Shown here: positions 8,590 to 16,972 of the stretch, one piece after another
How the letters are laid out: each line of letters begins with the position of its first letter
Numbering within the stretch: position 1 is the first letter of the stretch
Source: Trinickia sp. Y13
Lineage (GTDB): Bacteria; Pseudomonadota; Gammaproteobacteria; Burkholderiales; Burkholderiaceae
Direction: 5' to 3'
DNA: 64,000 nt
Assembly (NCBI RefSeq): GCF_029522115.1
Contig: NZ_JAKWFK010000001.1
Coordinates: 496,001-560,000 of the forward strand
Translations under genes and position numbers: made by a program
Notes under the pieces: generated by a model
What the model was told of the DNA's origin: nothing
The model's database searches: none
Seen by the model: the letters and a program-made list of their open reading frames with translations, nothing else

Positions 8590-9855
8590 TCAGGTCGTCG
8601 AGGGTTTGTGCGCCGGCTCTGCCGCTTCGTCATCGATCGTGTCGCGCGTCTCCGGCAAAGCCGTCCAAACGAGTACCACCGCCAGTGCGCCGGCGACGGC
8701 GAGGCCCATGAAACTGACCGTATTGCCGAAACGGTCGGCTATGAAGCCGGCCGCGAGCGTGCTCAGCGTCGCGCCGATGCCGGCTGTGAGCCCGAACAGG
8801 CCGATGCACAGGTTGTAGTGGCCCTTGCCGCCGGCGACGTCGGCCGCAATCAGCGGCAGCATGACGCCGAACACCGCCGCGCTGATGCCATCGAACAATT
8901 GCACCGGCGCGAGCAGGTAGGGGCTCGAAATGCTCGCGAACAACAGGGCTCGGATCGGCAATGCGGCAAAACCCATGATGAGAAGCGGGCGCCGTCCCCA
9001 GCGCTCGGCCGAACGCCCGACCCACGGCGACAGCGCGGCTACCACCATTTGCGGCACGATGATGCAGGCTGCGATCACGAGTTGAACGTTATCGCTCATG
9101 TGCGCCGTGACCTCGCCGGCGGCCAGATTGAGCATCGCCGCATTCGACAGGTGAAAGAGTGCGATGCAAGCGGCGAATACGAGTACGCGCCGATCGCGCA
9201 GCAACGAGGCGATGCTTTCTCGATGCTCCGGCTGCGCAAGCGGGGGCGGCGCCGCGGCGCGTTCGCGTGCGGCGGGTATCGTGGCGCGGCCGGTATCTTC
9301 GATCATCGACAGCGCGATGACGGCCGGCACCGTGAGCGCCGCTGTCAGCCAGAACACGGCGCGCGCGGACGAGTATTCCCCGAACGCGCCCATCGCCGCT
9401 GCCGCGAAGGCGCTACCGATCGAGGCAAAGCGTGCATTGCGGCCGAGCCGATCGCCCAGCGCCCGGTGACCGACGAGCGCGAACGAGATGGCCGCGATGG
9501 CCGGTGTGAGCATGCAACTCGCGAAGCCATGAAAGAGCTCGGCGGCGAGCACGGGCAGTAGCGTGGGGCTGGCGGCGAGCAGCAGCGCGCAGGCGGCGAT
9601 CGCAATGATCGCGGCCGCGCCCGCCGCTTTCTTGTTGCGCAGCGCATCGATGAGCGCCCCGGCCGGCACCTGGCTCAGCATGGCCGTGGCGGTGCCTACG
9701 CTCAAGGCGACGCCGATTTCGCCCTGAGTCCACTTGTTGGCCGTCAGATACGACGCGATGAATGGCCCGAACCCTGTCTGCACATTGGCGAGAAAGAAGT
9801 TCAACCAGTCGAGCGCGCGAAGACTTCGAGAAATTGCCATCTGCGCGTTCGTCAT
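8590..9855 (-). CDS. MFS transporter
   Basis: A 421-residue protein with about 12 hydrophobic segments. ALDWLNFFLANVQTGFGPFI is helix 1, and WTQGEIGVALSVGTATAMLSQVPAGALIDALRNKK contains a variant of MFS motif A in the helix 2-3 loop (GALIDALRNKK). A central loop of about 40 residues rich in Ala/Pro/Arg separates the halves, and the second half has GRSAERWGRRPLLI. The substrate cannot be assigned. The gene overlaps the preceding PRC-barrel lipoprotein gene by four bases (ATGA), so the pair is translationally coupled. Confidence 0.85.
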   Translation of the reverse strand: MTNAQMAISRSLRALDWLNFFLANVQTGFGPFIASYLTANKWTQGEIGVALSVGTATAMLSQVPAGALIDALRNKKAAGAAAIIAIAACALLLAASPTLLPVLAAELFHGFASCMLTPAIAAISFALVGHRALGDRLGRNARFASIGSAFAAAAMGAFGEYSSARAVFWLTAALTVPAVIALSMIEDTGRATIPAARERAAAPPPLAQPEHRESIASLLRDRRVLVFAACIALFHLSNAAMLNLAAGEVTAHMSDNVQLVIAACIIVPQMVVAALSPWVGRSAERWGRRPLLIMGFAALPIRALLFASISSPYLLAPVQLFDGISAAVFGVMLPLIAADVAGGKGHYNLCIGLFGLTAGIGATLSTLAAGFIADRFGNTVSFMGLAVAGALAVVLVWTALPETRDTIDDEAAEPAHKPSTT

Positions 9856-10829
9856 CGAGTGGGGTGAGCGGCGGAAGCGGCCGCAGCGGCCGGAGCAGGT
9901 GCGACGGCCCGCGCCGGTTGATTCGGCAGATAAGGCGGCGCCGCATTGACCTGGGCATCGGACAGCTCCGTTCGCAGCGAAAGCTCGCCGCCCTTGGCGA
10001 CGACGCGCAGGGCCGCCCAGTCCGCGGCAATGCTGCGGCGCTCATGGAGCAGGCTGCCGACGTCGACCACGGCCGCTTGTGGCTCGCCATGGTTGTCGAT
10101 CAGCACGTCGATGACCCGGCCGACGCGCGCGCCGTTGCCGCGCTCGGCTGTCGCATCGATCACGCCAAGCAAGTGCGCATCGTTCGCGCCCGCTGCGGCG
10201 GCTTTGCCGCTCGCTTTGTCTTTGGGCTTGGACGACGCGGCCGCGGGCGGTTCGCCGCGCGGGATCGAGAGCGTGATCGGCGCCTTTTTCTGTGCGGCGT
10301 CGAATTTGAAGTCGGTCCACGGGAAGCGCATCTTGCGATCGCCGATACCGAGGAACCCTGCCAAATTGACGAGCATTTCCCTGGGCTTGCCGGAGGCATC
10401 GACGAACATGTCGATAGCGTGGCCGATGACTTTGCCATCGGGGCGCTGCACGCGTGCGTCGAGCAAGCTGTGCGTATCGGCGAGTGCGAGGGTGCGCGTC
10501 GTGATCAGCGGCGGCTGCACGGGCGGTGGCGTTTGCGGGGGCGGCGGTGCGGGGCGAGGCTTGTGCGGCGGCCGATAAACGTGCTTGGGCGCGGGGTGCT
10601 TGGGTTCCGTCGTTTCGTGCGGCGGCGCGGCGGCGAGGGGAGCCGAAGCCTGGGCTTCGGATGCCGGAGCGGGCGGTACTTCCTCGACCGGCGCAGGCTC
10701 GGGGACGGGCTGCTCGGTCTGCGCGGCCGGCGGCGGCGCGAACCAGGTGCCGCAGCCGGCGAGCGAGGACAGCAACAATACTAGGAGGACGCGCCCGGTG
10801 AGGCACTGACGGGACAATCCGTCGTTCAT
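9852..10829 (-). CDS. Lipoprotein with two PRC-barrel domains
   Basis: A 325-residue protein from the ATG at 10829, with AAGGAG 9 bases upstream. A signal peptide ends in a lipobox (SSLAGC), so it is probably anchored in the envelope. A Pro/Ala/Glu-rich low-complexity linker (about residues 35-115) follows. Two PRC-barrel-type units come next: one around SLLDARVQRPDGKVIGHAID and FVDASGKPREMLVNLAGFLG, the other around GNGARVGRVIDVLIDNHGEP. PRC barrels bind partners such as RNA or photosynthetic proteins, and here a role in the envelope is unknown. The stop overlaps the start of the MFS gene. Confidence 0.82.
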   Translation of the reverse strand: MNDGLSRQCLTGRVLLVLLLSSLAGCGTWFAPPPAAQTEQPVPEPAPVEEVPPAPASEAQASAPLAAAPPHETTEPKHPAPKHVYRPPHKPRPAPPPPQTPPPVQPPLITTRTLALADTHSLLDARVQRPDGKVIGHAIDMFVDASGKPREMLVNLAGFLGIGDRKMRFPWTDFKFDAAQKKAPITLSIPRGEPPAAASSKPKDKASGKAAAAGANDAHLLGVIDATAERGNGARVGRVIDVLIDNHGEPQAAVVDVGSLLHERRSIAADWAALRVVAKGGELSLRTELSDAQVNAAPPYLPNQPARAVAPAPAAAAASAAHPTR

Positions 10830-11055
10830 CGACTCAAGCTCCTTATCCGTGGGCAGGCGCGGCAGTGCTGTCGCGCGCCGCGCGTTTTCGCGGGGCCTCC
10901 ATTCTAGCCGGGACGCTTGCGTCGGCGTGGGCGGATATCGGCGAGCCGGTTCGGCATGCACGAGCCGGGCGGCTCGGAAGGCGGCCCAATGCGGTAAAAT
11001 TGCGAACTTGCCGTTTGAGCCGTCGATGCCGTCCGAGCCGTCTTTCATTTCCGCT

Positions 11056-12054
11056 ATGTCGCTTCCCCTTTGCCCCAGTCCGCGCCGCGTATCCGTGGCC
11101 CCTATGATGGACTGGACCGATCGTCACTGTCGTTACTTTCACCGGCTCATCTCGCGCCAAACCTGGCTTTACACCGAGATGGTGACGACGGGGGCGCTGT
11201 TGTTCGGCGATGTCGGGCGCCACCTCGCTTTCACGGCCGAGGAAGCGCCCGTCGCGTTGCAACTGGGCGGCAGCGAGCCCGAGGATCTCGCGCGCGCGGC
11301 CAAGTTGGGCCAAGCGTGGGGCTATGACGAAATCAACTTGAACTGCGGGTGCCCATCGGAGCGGGTGCAGCGCGGGGCGTTCGGCGCGTGTTTGATGAAC
11401 GAGCCGCAGCTCGTCGCCGATTGCGTGCGCGCCATGCGCGACGCCGTCTCCATTCCCGTCACGGTCAAGCATCGGATCGGCGTCGATGCCGTCGAGGATT
11501 ACGCATTCGTTCGCGACTTCGTCGGAACCATTGCGCAGGCCGGTTGCGAAGTGTTCATCGTGCACGCGCGCAATGCGATTTTGAAGGGGCTGTCGCCGAA
11601 AGAGAACCGCGAGATTCCGCCGCTGAAGTACGACTATGCGTATCGGCTCAAGCGCGATTTTCCCGCGCTCGAGATCGTCATCAACGGCGGCGTCAAGACG
11701 CTCGAGGAGGTCGAGCTGCATCTGCAGCACGTGGACGGTGTGATGCTTGGGCGCGAGGCCTATCACAACCCGTTCCTGCTCGCCGAGGTCGACGCGCGGT
11801 TCTATGGCGGCGCCGCGGCGCCAACGCGTGAAGAAGTGGAAACGGCGCTGATCGAGTATTGTGCGCGGGAGTTGGCGCGGGGGACGTTCCTTGGGGCGAT
11901 CACGCGTCACGCGCTTGGGCTTTATCGCGGTGCGGCGGGCGCGCGCGGCTGGCGGCGCGTCCTTTCCGACAACAAGCGCCTTGCGGCCGGCGATCTGGCG
12001 ATTTTCGATGAAGCGCGCCGTTACTTGCGCGAGCCGTCGGAAATAATCGACTGA
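11056..12054 (+). CDS. dusA: tRNA-dihydrouridine(20/20a) synthase
   Basis: DusA reduces uridines 20/20a in the tRNA D-loop using NADPH and FMN. The 332-residue product has the FMN-binding start RRVSVAPMMDWTDRHCRYFH and YDEINLNCGCPSERVQRGAF with the catalytic cysteine (C99 by family pattern, next to C97). Further motifs are TVKHRIGVD, FIVHARNAILKGLSPKENRE, and INGGVKTLEEVELHL followed by DGVMLGREAYHNPF. The NRE-P and GLSPKENR motifs distinguish DusA from DusB/C. An alternative start at 11026 would add ten residues. The gene lies directly upstream of tRNA-His. Confidence 0.95.
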   Translation: MSLPLCPSPRRVSVAPMMDWTDRHCRYFHRLISRQTWLYTEMVTTGALLFGDVGRHLAFTAEEAPVALQLGGSEPEDLARAAKLGQAWGYDEINLNCGCPSERVQRGAFGACLMNEPQLVADCVRAMRDAVSIPVTVKHRIGVDAVEDYAFVRDFVGTIAQAGCEVFIVHARNAILKGLSPKENREIPPLKYDYAYRLKRDFPALEIVINGGVKTLEEVELHLQHVDGVMLGREAYHNPFLLAEVDARFYGGAAAPTREEVETALIEYCARELARGTFLGAITRHALGLYRGAAGARGWRRVLSDNKRLAAGDLAIFDEARRYLREPSEIID

Positions 12055-12134
12055 GGGGCTAGGCAAGCAGCATTTCTGTTCGTATAATCTCGCTTCTTCG
12101 TTGGTTGCGCCGGCGTAAGAACGTGTCGTACAGT

Positions 12135-12211
12135 GGTGGCTGTAGCTCAGTTGGTAGAGTCCAGGATTGTGATTCCTGTCGTCGTGGGTTCGAGTCCCAT
12201 CAGCCACCCCA
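12135..12211 (+). tRNA. tRNA-His (GTG anticodon)
   Basis: A 77-nt cloverleaf starting GGTGGCTGTAGCTCAG, with anticodon GTG in the loop TTGTGAT, and a 3' end CAGCCACC followed by encoded CCA. The extra 5' G (12135) pairs with C at 12208, giving the eight-pair acceptor stem that defines tRNA-His. The 3' part from 12166 is repeated at 12938-12983, as expected when an element inserts into a tRNA 3' end. Confidence 0.97.
12166..12211 (+). repeat. Direct repeat in tRNA-His, left attachment-like site
   Basis: The anticodon arm to CCA end of tRNA-His. A second copy lies at 12938-12983, identical except for one base (C12204 versus G12976). Such duplications of tRNA 3' ends are the usual footprint of tyrosine-recombinase integration (attL/attR). 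Confidence 0.85.
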
Positions 12212-12227
12212 GTAAAATTAAGCGCTT

Positions 12228-12254
12228 AGCCCGGTTCATTGAACTGGGCTTTTT
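12228..12254 (+). terminator. Rho-independent terminator after tRNA-His
   Basis: The stem AGCCCGGTTC / GAACTGGGCT (12228-12237 with 12241-12250, one G:T pair) has a three-base loop and is followed by a run of T. It lies 17 bases after the tRNA CCA end. A weaker version of a similar hairpin follows the second tRNA-His fragment at about 13003-13034. Confidence 0.85.
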
Positions 12255-12508
12255 GCATTCTGGCGTCCGTGTAACCACCATGTAACCGGATTTCGTCAAT
12301 CGGGATTGCAAAGGCACGATCCGGTGCTACCGGCGGAAAGGTCCGCGAGGTAGCCTCACCTCACCTCACCAAAACCCCCTGAAACCCTCCGGAAGTGGGA
12401 TTAGCCATGATTCAAGCTCCCAAATAGCTTGGTTCGCGGTCAGGTGGGGCAGGTGTCGGCGCACCTGTTCCCGCCGCTTCTGCCAGATACCGTCGGGCGA
12501 CGGTCAAA

Positions 12509-12841
12509 CTACTTTGCGGCCTCGAGGCGCACCACGGCGCGGCTTCCCGTCGCTTCGGCATAGCGGGACAGCGTGCGCAACGACGGCATCGTGCGGCCAC
12601 TCTCCATGCGCGCGATGGTCGACTGGGTCGTTTGCATTCTCTCGGCCACCTGTTCCTGAGTCAGTCCGGCACGCACGCGAGCGGCGATGAGTTCGCGCGC
12701 GACGGCAAATTCCGGCGCCTGCGCTTCGTACTCGGTCTGGGTAGCCGGGTCTGCCAGCAGGCGCTTCTTCAGGGTTGCAAGGTCAGTCAGTGTTGGTTCT
12801 GCTCGGGCGTGAAGTCGATACGAGCCTCCTTGAGAATCCAT
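12509..12841 (-). CDS. XRE-family helix-turn-helix regulator, antitoxin-like
   Basis: A product of about 110 residues whose core matches HigA/XRE antitoxins: ATLKKRLLADPATQTEYEAQAPEF, then the HTH RAGLTQEQVAERMQTTQSTIARMESGR, and finally LRTLSRYAEATGSRAVVRLE. Family members usually begin right at the LxxLKKRLL segment. Here no ATG, GTG or TTG exists at that point (CTG at 12790 does), and the first ATG is at 12841, giving 17 extra residues. An AGGAGG lies between 12841 and 12790, but without a standard start at the proper spacing. No complete toxin gene lies upstream as would be usual. The gene is the only one inside the tRNA-His direct repeats. Confidence 0.7.
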   Translation of the reverse strand: MDSQGGSYRLHARAEPTLTDLATLKKRLLADPATQTEYEAQAPEFAVARELIAARVRAGLTQEQVAERMQTTQSTIARMESGRTMPSLRTLSRYAEATGSRAVVRLEAAK

Positions 12842-12864
12842 GCTTCGAGCTTGTCGTGCCACAT
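12787..12864 (-). other. 25-codon ORF in front of the XRE gene, possible toxin remnant
   Basis: A short frame (MWHDKLEAWILKEARIDF...) overlaps the XRE coding start and ends at 12787, right where the conserved antitoxin sequence begins. In toxin-antitoxin pairs of this class the toxin normally ends at this spot, so this may be the truncated end of a deleted toxin. I cannot identify a toxin family in 25 residues, so this remains speculative. Confidence 0.25.
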
Positions 12865-12937
12865 GCGCAAATACCGTCAAAGGATTCATCGGATTTCGCG
12901 AATTTCGGTCAATGCCGGAAAATGTTACTTTAAGAGA

Positions 12938-12983
12938 ATTGTGATTCCTGTCGTCGTGGGTTCGAGTCCCATCAGGCACCCCA
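12938..12983 (+). repeat. Second copy of the tRNA-His 3' part, right attachment-like site
   Basis: A 46-base copy of 12166-12211 with a single mismatch. No tRNA 5' half precedes it (upstream is AT-rich TTACTTTAAGAG), so it is not a functional tRNA. It is followed by an imperfect hairpin plus T-run, probably the original tRNA terminator displaced by insertion. Confidence 0.85.
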
Positions 12984-13074
12984 AGCCAAATTTCGGAAAA
13001 AGCTCAATTCTTCGGACTGGGCTTTTTGCCTTGGTGGGCAGCCCGGCTACGCACCGGAGCTTGGGGATAAAGTA

Positions 13075-14187
13075 ATGGCGCACGCGGCGCTGAGCTCACG
13101 CCACGGATCGCGTAGCGCCGGCATCGATCGCGACGCACATCCTCCGGAGCCGCCGATGGCCCATACTCATGCCGGTCCGTTCCCCGGGCGCCTCGGTGCA
13201 ACGCGGCGGCATGCGCCTGCCCGAAGGGGCGGCGCTCGATCTCTAGTGCGTTCGGTGCTGCGCTCGTTTGCCCGCGTGTTCGGACAATGCGGCAATTACA
13301 CGCTGGCGAGCCCCTATCCGCGCAACGGGGCGCTTTGCGAAGACGGTCAATTCGAGTCGTTGGGCTTGCACCGGCGTGAAGCCTTCGTATTTCAATCCCT
13401 TGCCGACCGGCATCGATATGAAATCTTCGTCCGAACGGGACATGTCTCGCGCGTGGCGAACGTCGGCCACCCGGGCCTGCGGCCCAAACCGGCCGGTGTG
13501 TATCAAAAGACCTGCAAAGAGAACCGCTTCCCGGGACTGGTGATTTATCGCGATAACGAACTGGCCAAGGCCAAGTGCGACCTGGCTGCAATCGATCGCC
13601 CGGACCCGCTCCATGCATCGCATTCGCTACGCATGCTTGCGGCCGAGGGACTGCGGTTGCGGCCGCTGACGCACGCGCTGCAAGGCGTGCGCGACGCGGC
13701 AGGCAACTTCTTCTACGGCGACATCGATATTCACGGCGTCTACCGGCGCGTGGCTGACGGCCAAGCGGAACGCGTCGATGCCGATACGTTCGTGCCGCTG
13801 TTCAACGCAGATCTCACCGCGACCGGGTTGCATGCCGCAAGCTTGCTCGAGTACGGCACGCCGATGCTCGAAAAAGAGTTCGGCGTCTTGCCGCATTCGC
13901 CGGTTCAGCACGGAGCGCACGACGAGTGGAGCGAGCGCAACGACGCTTCCTATGCCGGTGGCGTCAATATGGGGCCGTTGCCGGGCGTGATCCATTTTCG
14001 GCCCGGCGCGAAGCCGCATCACGTCGCGACCGTTGCGCATTATCGAGACATCCTGGCCTCGCTGGGGCAGGACCGCGTCTACACCTCGGAGGCATGGACG
14101 AATGGCCGGAACCGGCTGGCCGCGGTTCGCTATTTGCGACGCGATTGCACGCCGCCGCCCGAATCGCCCATTTCGACGCACCTCTAA
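13075..14187 (+). CDS. Putative CyaA/ExoY/edema-factor-like nucleotidyl cyclase toxin (divergent)
   Basis: A 370-residue protein (343 if it starts at the ATG at 13156, which has a better GGAG site). The first 70 residues are Arg/Ser/Pro-rich, without a signal peptide. The rest follows the class II adenylate cyclase toxin pattern. YEIFVR then KPAGVYQKTC gives K138 and K145 at the seven-residue spacing of CyaA K58/K65. FYGDIDIHGVY gives D216/D218, like the metal-binding DxD of CyaA and ExoY. PVQHGAHDEW gives H279 in the VQHG context of CyaA H298. RVYTSEAWTNG corresponds to the tail after it. The Asn expected six residues after the His is not conserved, so activity is uncertain. It sits about 90 bases right of the tRNA-His repeat. 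If active it would make cAMP or cGMP in a target cell; secretion route unknown. Confidence 0.62.
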   Translation: MAHAALSSRHGSRSAGIDRDAHPPEPPMAHTHAGPFPGRLGATRRHAPARRGGARSLVRSVLRSFARVFGQCGNYTLASPYPRNGALCEDGQFESLGLHRREAFVFQSLADRHRYEIFVRTGHVSRVANVGHPGLRPKPAGVYQKTCKENRFPGLVIYRDNELAKAKCDLAAIDRPDPLHASHSLRMLAAEGLRLRPLTHALQGVRDAAGNFFYGDIDIHGVYRRVADGQAERVDADTFVPLFNADLTATGLHAASLLEYGTPMLEKEFGVLPHSPVQHGAHDEWSERNDASYAGGVNMGPLPGVIHFRPGAKPHHVATVAHYRDILASLGQDRVYTSEAWTNGRNRLAAVRYLRRDCTPPPESPISTHL

Positions 14188-14325
14188 AGCTGGGGCTATT
14201 GCCGTGTGCAACGTCGAGGACATGCGGAATGGCGCGGCGCAGGTGGTACGATTCGTCAATTGGGCGGCGCGCCGACGGGGCGCCGGCGATGAACAACCAA
14301 GCATCGAGCAAATCACGACTTCATT

Positions 14326-14748
14326 ATGGGCAAACAGAAGACCCACCCGAAACTCGAACAGGCGCTGACACGCGGCGATCTCGCGATCCGCCAAGCGAAT
14401 TCCGTGCGCGCCACCACGGTTCTGCAGGCGCTAGGCAAGATGGTGGTCGATGCCTGCGCGACGATTGGCGTGGAGGCGTTCACATCCATTCCCGACGGCG
14501 ACCGCATCTATGATCCCGACTCGGGTATTTGGCCGCAAACGCTATTGATTTCGCTCGACGGTCCGGTCGAAGAAGCCGATCCGGACGAGATCCGCAAGGT
14601 TTGGCTCCTGGCGGACACGCCCTCGGTGGTTTTCCGCGTCGAATGGCAGCGGGCCGACGGCAAGATCGGTCGCCACGAGGCGCGGCCGTTCGCCACCGTG
14701 GCCTTCCTGAGCGATGTCGAGATTCCCTGGAGCGACGACGAGGAGTGA
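14326..14748 (+). CDS. Hypothetical protein (140 aa)
   Basis: A 140-residue protein (MGKQKTHPKLEQALTRGDLA) with an N-terminal helix, a central segment DGDRIYDPDSGIWPQTLLISL and an acidic C-terminus (IPWSDDEE). I recognise no family. It is on the same strand as, and 138 bases after, the cyclase-like gene. It could be part of the same acquired block, but nothing in the sequence shows a functional link, and no strong ribosome binding site is visible. Confidence 0.6.
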   Translation: MGKQKTHPKLEQALTRGDLAIRQANSVRATTVLQALGKMVVDACATIGVEAFTSIPDGDRIYDPDSGIWPQTLLISLDGPVEEADPDEIRKVWLLADTPSVVFRVEWQRADGKIGRHEARPFATVAFLSDVEIPWSDDEE

Positions 14749-14826
14749 GGCGAGGCGGCGCGATGCCGAGTTGGGCAACGCACCGTTGCCGATAGGGGGC
14801 GCACGCGCTGCCGCGCGCCCGCGCTT

Positions 14827-15672
14827 TTAGCGCATGAGCCGGCGTCTGAACAACCAGGCGCAGACGAAGAATGGCGCGATCGCATAGGCGATCAGCACGG
14901 CCACATGCGATGCCACATCGACGAGCGGGCGCCCCAACATGGCGGCGCGGATCAGTTCGACGGCATGTGCGAGCGGCAACGCCATCGCAGCGTGGCGCAC
15001 GCCCGCGGGCAGTTGTCCCAGCGGGAAAAACACGCCCGAGAGCAAGAGCATCGGCGTGAGCACGAGCGTCTGATAGAACATGAAGAAGTCGTATGAGGGT
15101 GCGAGCGCCGTCACGATCATAGCAAGGCTCGCAAACGCGAGACCGGCTAGTGCAATGACGGGCAGGGCCAGCAGCATCGAGGGGAAGCTCGCGTAGCCGA
15201 GCACCCCCGCGACGAGCATGATCGCTGCCCCCGACAACACCGCCTTGCTGGCTGCCCAAACGATTTCGCCCACGACGACGTCGCCGAGCGTCAAGGGCGT
15301 ATGCATGATCGCTTCCCAAGTGCGCTGAACGTGCATGCGAGAGAAGGCCGAATACATCGACTCGAACGACGCGGACATCATCACGCTCGAGCCGACGGTG
15401 CCTGCCGCCAAGAACGCGATGTAGGAGACACCGTCGACATGGCCCACCATCAGCCCCAGACCGAAGCCGAGCCCGAACAGGTAAATCATCGGATCGGCCA
15501 GGTTGCCGAGCATCGACGCGGCCGCGAGTTTGCGCCACACCAGGTAGTTGCGTCGCCAAACCGCAACCCAGTTCGTTGCATTGGCTGGCAGTGCGAGCGT
15601 CCAGCGGCGGGCGCGGCGGCTCGACGCGGTATCGCGAGAGCGCATCTGTGTATCGTAAGAGGGAGCATCCAT
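14827..15672 (-). CDS. ABC-2 type transporter permease (NodJ/DrrB-like)
   Basis: A 281-residue membrane protein with about six hydrophobic segments and the ABC-2 permease features [53 protein letters not shown] and [18 protein letters not shown]. It forms an exporter with the ATPase encoded just upstream. NodJ-family permeases export lipo-chitin signals in rhizobia, but close relatives in Burkholderia without nodulation genes carry the same annotation. The substrate here is unknown, and no nod synthesis genes are in the window. Confidence 0.85.
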   Translation of the reverse strand: MDAPSYDTQMRSRDTASSRRARRWTLALPANATNWVAVWRRNYLVWRKLAAASMLGNLADPMIYLFGLGFGLGLMVGHVDGVSYIAFLAAGTVGSSVMMSASFESMYSAFSRMHVQRTWEAIMHTPLTLGDVVVGEIVWAASKAVLSGAAIMLVAGVLGYASFPSMLLALPVIALAGLAFASLAMIVTALAPSYDFFMFYQTLVLTPMLLLSGVFFPLGQLPAGVRHAAMALPLAHAVELIRAAMLGRPLVDVASHVAVLIAYAIAPFFVCAWLFRRRLMR

Positions 15673-15800
15673 CTTGCGTTGCCTTCGAGTCTGAGTGAGG
15701 GCGCGGCCATCGGCGCAGCGCAGCTATCCTCGATTTCGCTCTTGGTTTGGGTTTGCGCGCCGTTCCCGAATTCGTCAAGGGCGGCTGCCGCAGAAGCGGT

Positions 15801-16715
15801 TCAATCCTGCATTTCTCGTCCGGTCAGCCGCAGGAAGACGTCTTCGAGATTAGCTGGCCGGTGCAAATAGCGCAGGCCCGCGCGACCCGCCAGGCGCGCG
15901 TGGATGGGTTCCGGATCGCGCACGTAGCAAAACAGCGTGTCGCCGCTGATCTCCGTGCGCATCGCAAGCGGCGCCAGCTCGTCGCGCAGTGCGACCGGCG
16001 CGGTGCCGTATACCTCGATCACATCGCATCCGATCTCGTTTGCCACGAGCTCGCTCGGCGCCCCTTCGGCGATCTTGCGGCCTTCTTCGATGATGCACAG
16101 CCTATCGCAGAGGCGTTCGGCTTCCTCCATGAAGTGCGTCGTCAGCAAAATCGTCTTGCCTCTGGCCAACAACGAGCGCAACCGGTCCCAGATCAGATGG
16201 CGCGCTTGCGGGTCCAGACCCGTCGTCGGTTCGTCGAGAATCAGCACATCTGGATCGTTGATCAACGAGCGCGCGAGCGTCAGCCGGCGTTTCATTCCGC
16301 CCGAAAGCTCGCCGACACGTGCGTCCGCCTTGTTCTCGAGACGCGCGAATTCGAGCAGGTCGGGCACCATGGCGCGCGTCTTGCTGGCAGACAGGCCGAA
16401 ATAACGGCCGAACACGAGCAGGTTCTCTCGGACGCTGAAGTCGGGGTCGAGGTTGTCGAATTGCGGTACGACGCCCACGCGCTGGCGCGCAATGCGCGCG
16501 CCCGAGGGCACGCGGCAGCCGCATAGTGAGACGACTCCCGCGTCGGGTTCCGCCAGCCCGAGCAGCATCTTGATCGTGGTGGTTTTACCGGCGCCATTGG
16601 GGCCGAGCAAGCCGAAGCACTCGCCTGCGCGGACATGGAATGACAAGCCGTCGACGACGTTTTTGTCTCCGTAACGCTTGAGCACTTCACGCAATTCGAT
16701 GGTGTTGTTGGACAT
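15801..16715 (-). CDS. ABC transporter ATP-binding protein (NodI/DrrA-like)
   Basis: The ATPase partner of the ABC-2 permease downstream. From the ATG at 16715 ([18 protein letters not shown]) it has 304 residues. Walker A is [10 protein letters not shown], the Q-loop region is [19 protein letters not shown], the ABC signature is LSGGMKRRL, Walker B is [11 protein letters not shown] and the switch region is TTHFMEE. The C-terminal part (about residues 225-304) is the extra domain typical of DrrA/NodI. A start eight codons earlier (16739) is possible. The 128-base gap to the permease holds no gene. Confidence 0.88.
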   Translation of the reverse strand: MSNNTIELREVLKRYGDKNVVDGLSFHVRAGECFGLLGPNGAGKTTTIKMLLGLAEPDAGVVSLCGCRVPSGARIARQRVGVVPQFDNLDPDFSVRENLLVFGRYFGLSASKTRAMVPDLLEFARLENKADARVGELSGGMKRRLTLARSLINDPDVLILDEPTTGLDPQARHLIWDRLRSLLARGKTILLTTHFMEEAERLCDRLCIIEEGRKIAEGAPSELVANEIGCDVIEVYGTAPVALRDELAPLAMRTEISGDTLFCYVRDPEPIHARLAGRAGLRYLHRPANLEDVFLRLTGREMQD

Positions 16716-16972
16716 GAAAAGAAACGAGCGTAGCGACACATGTTCGAAGCGAACGGCGACTCATTCTATTGCATCTATTGGATCGAGCACCGACGCCTCG
16801 CATGTGCGCGCAGTACGCTCGTGGTGCAGTGCAGCGTCAGAACGGGGCGCGGCGGCTGCGAATCGATATCGAGAGATGCGGCGCGTAGGCGTTTTCCTAG
16901 CCTTGCAAGACCCAGTGCGTCGCACCATGATGAAAAGGCGAACCGCGATCGGCGCGGATTGGGAGGCCAACG

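Larger units (their letters stand above)
12212..12983. mobile_element. Small inserted element or remnant bounded by tRNA-His direct repeats
   Basis: A stretch of 772 bases between the end of tRNA-His and the end of the second tRNA-His 3' copy. It contains a tRNA terminator, about 250 bases without a recognisable gene (12255-12508, with a short CCTCA-type tandem repeat near 12355) and one XRE-type regulator on the minus strand. No integrase is present, so this is best read as the leftover of a larger island or a small passively mobilised element. The extent of foreign DNA to the right of 12983 is unknown. Confidence 0.6.

Noticed and set aside
12938-12983. A second tRNA-His gene
   Set aside because: Only the 3' part is present with no acceptor 5' strand or D-arm; it is an attachment-site copy.
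14827-16715. Nod-factor export role for the NodIJ-like ABC genes
   Set aside because: No nod synthesis genes are present and the same family is common in non-symbiotic Burkholderia; only the general exporter call is kept.
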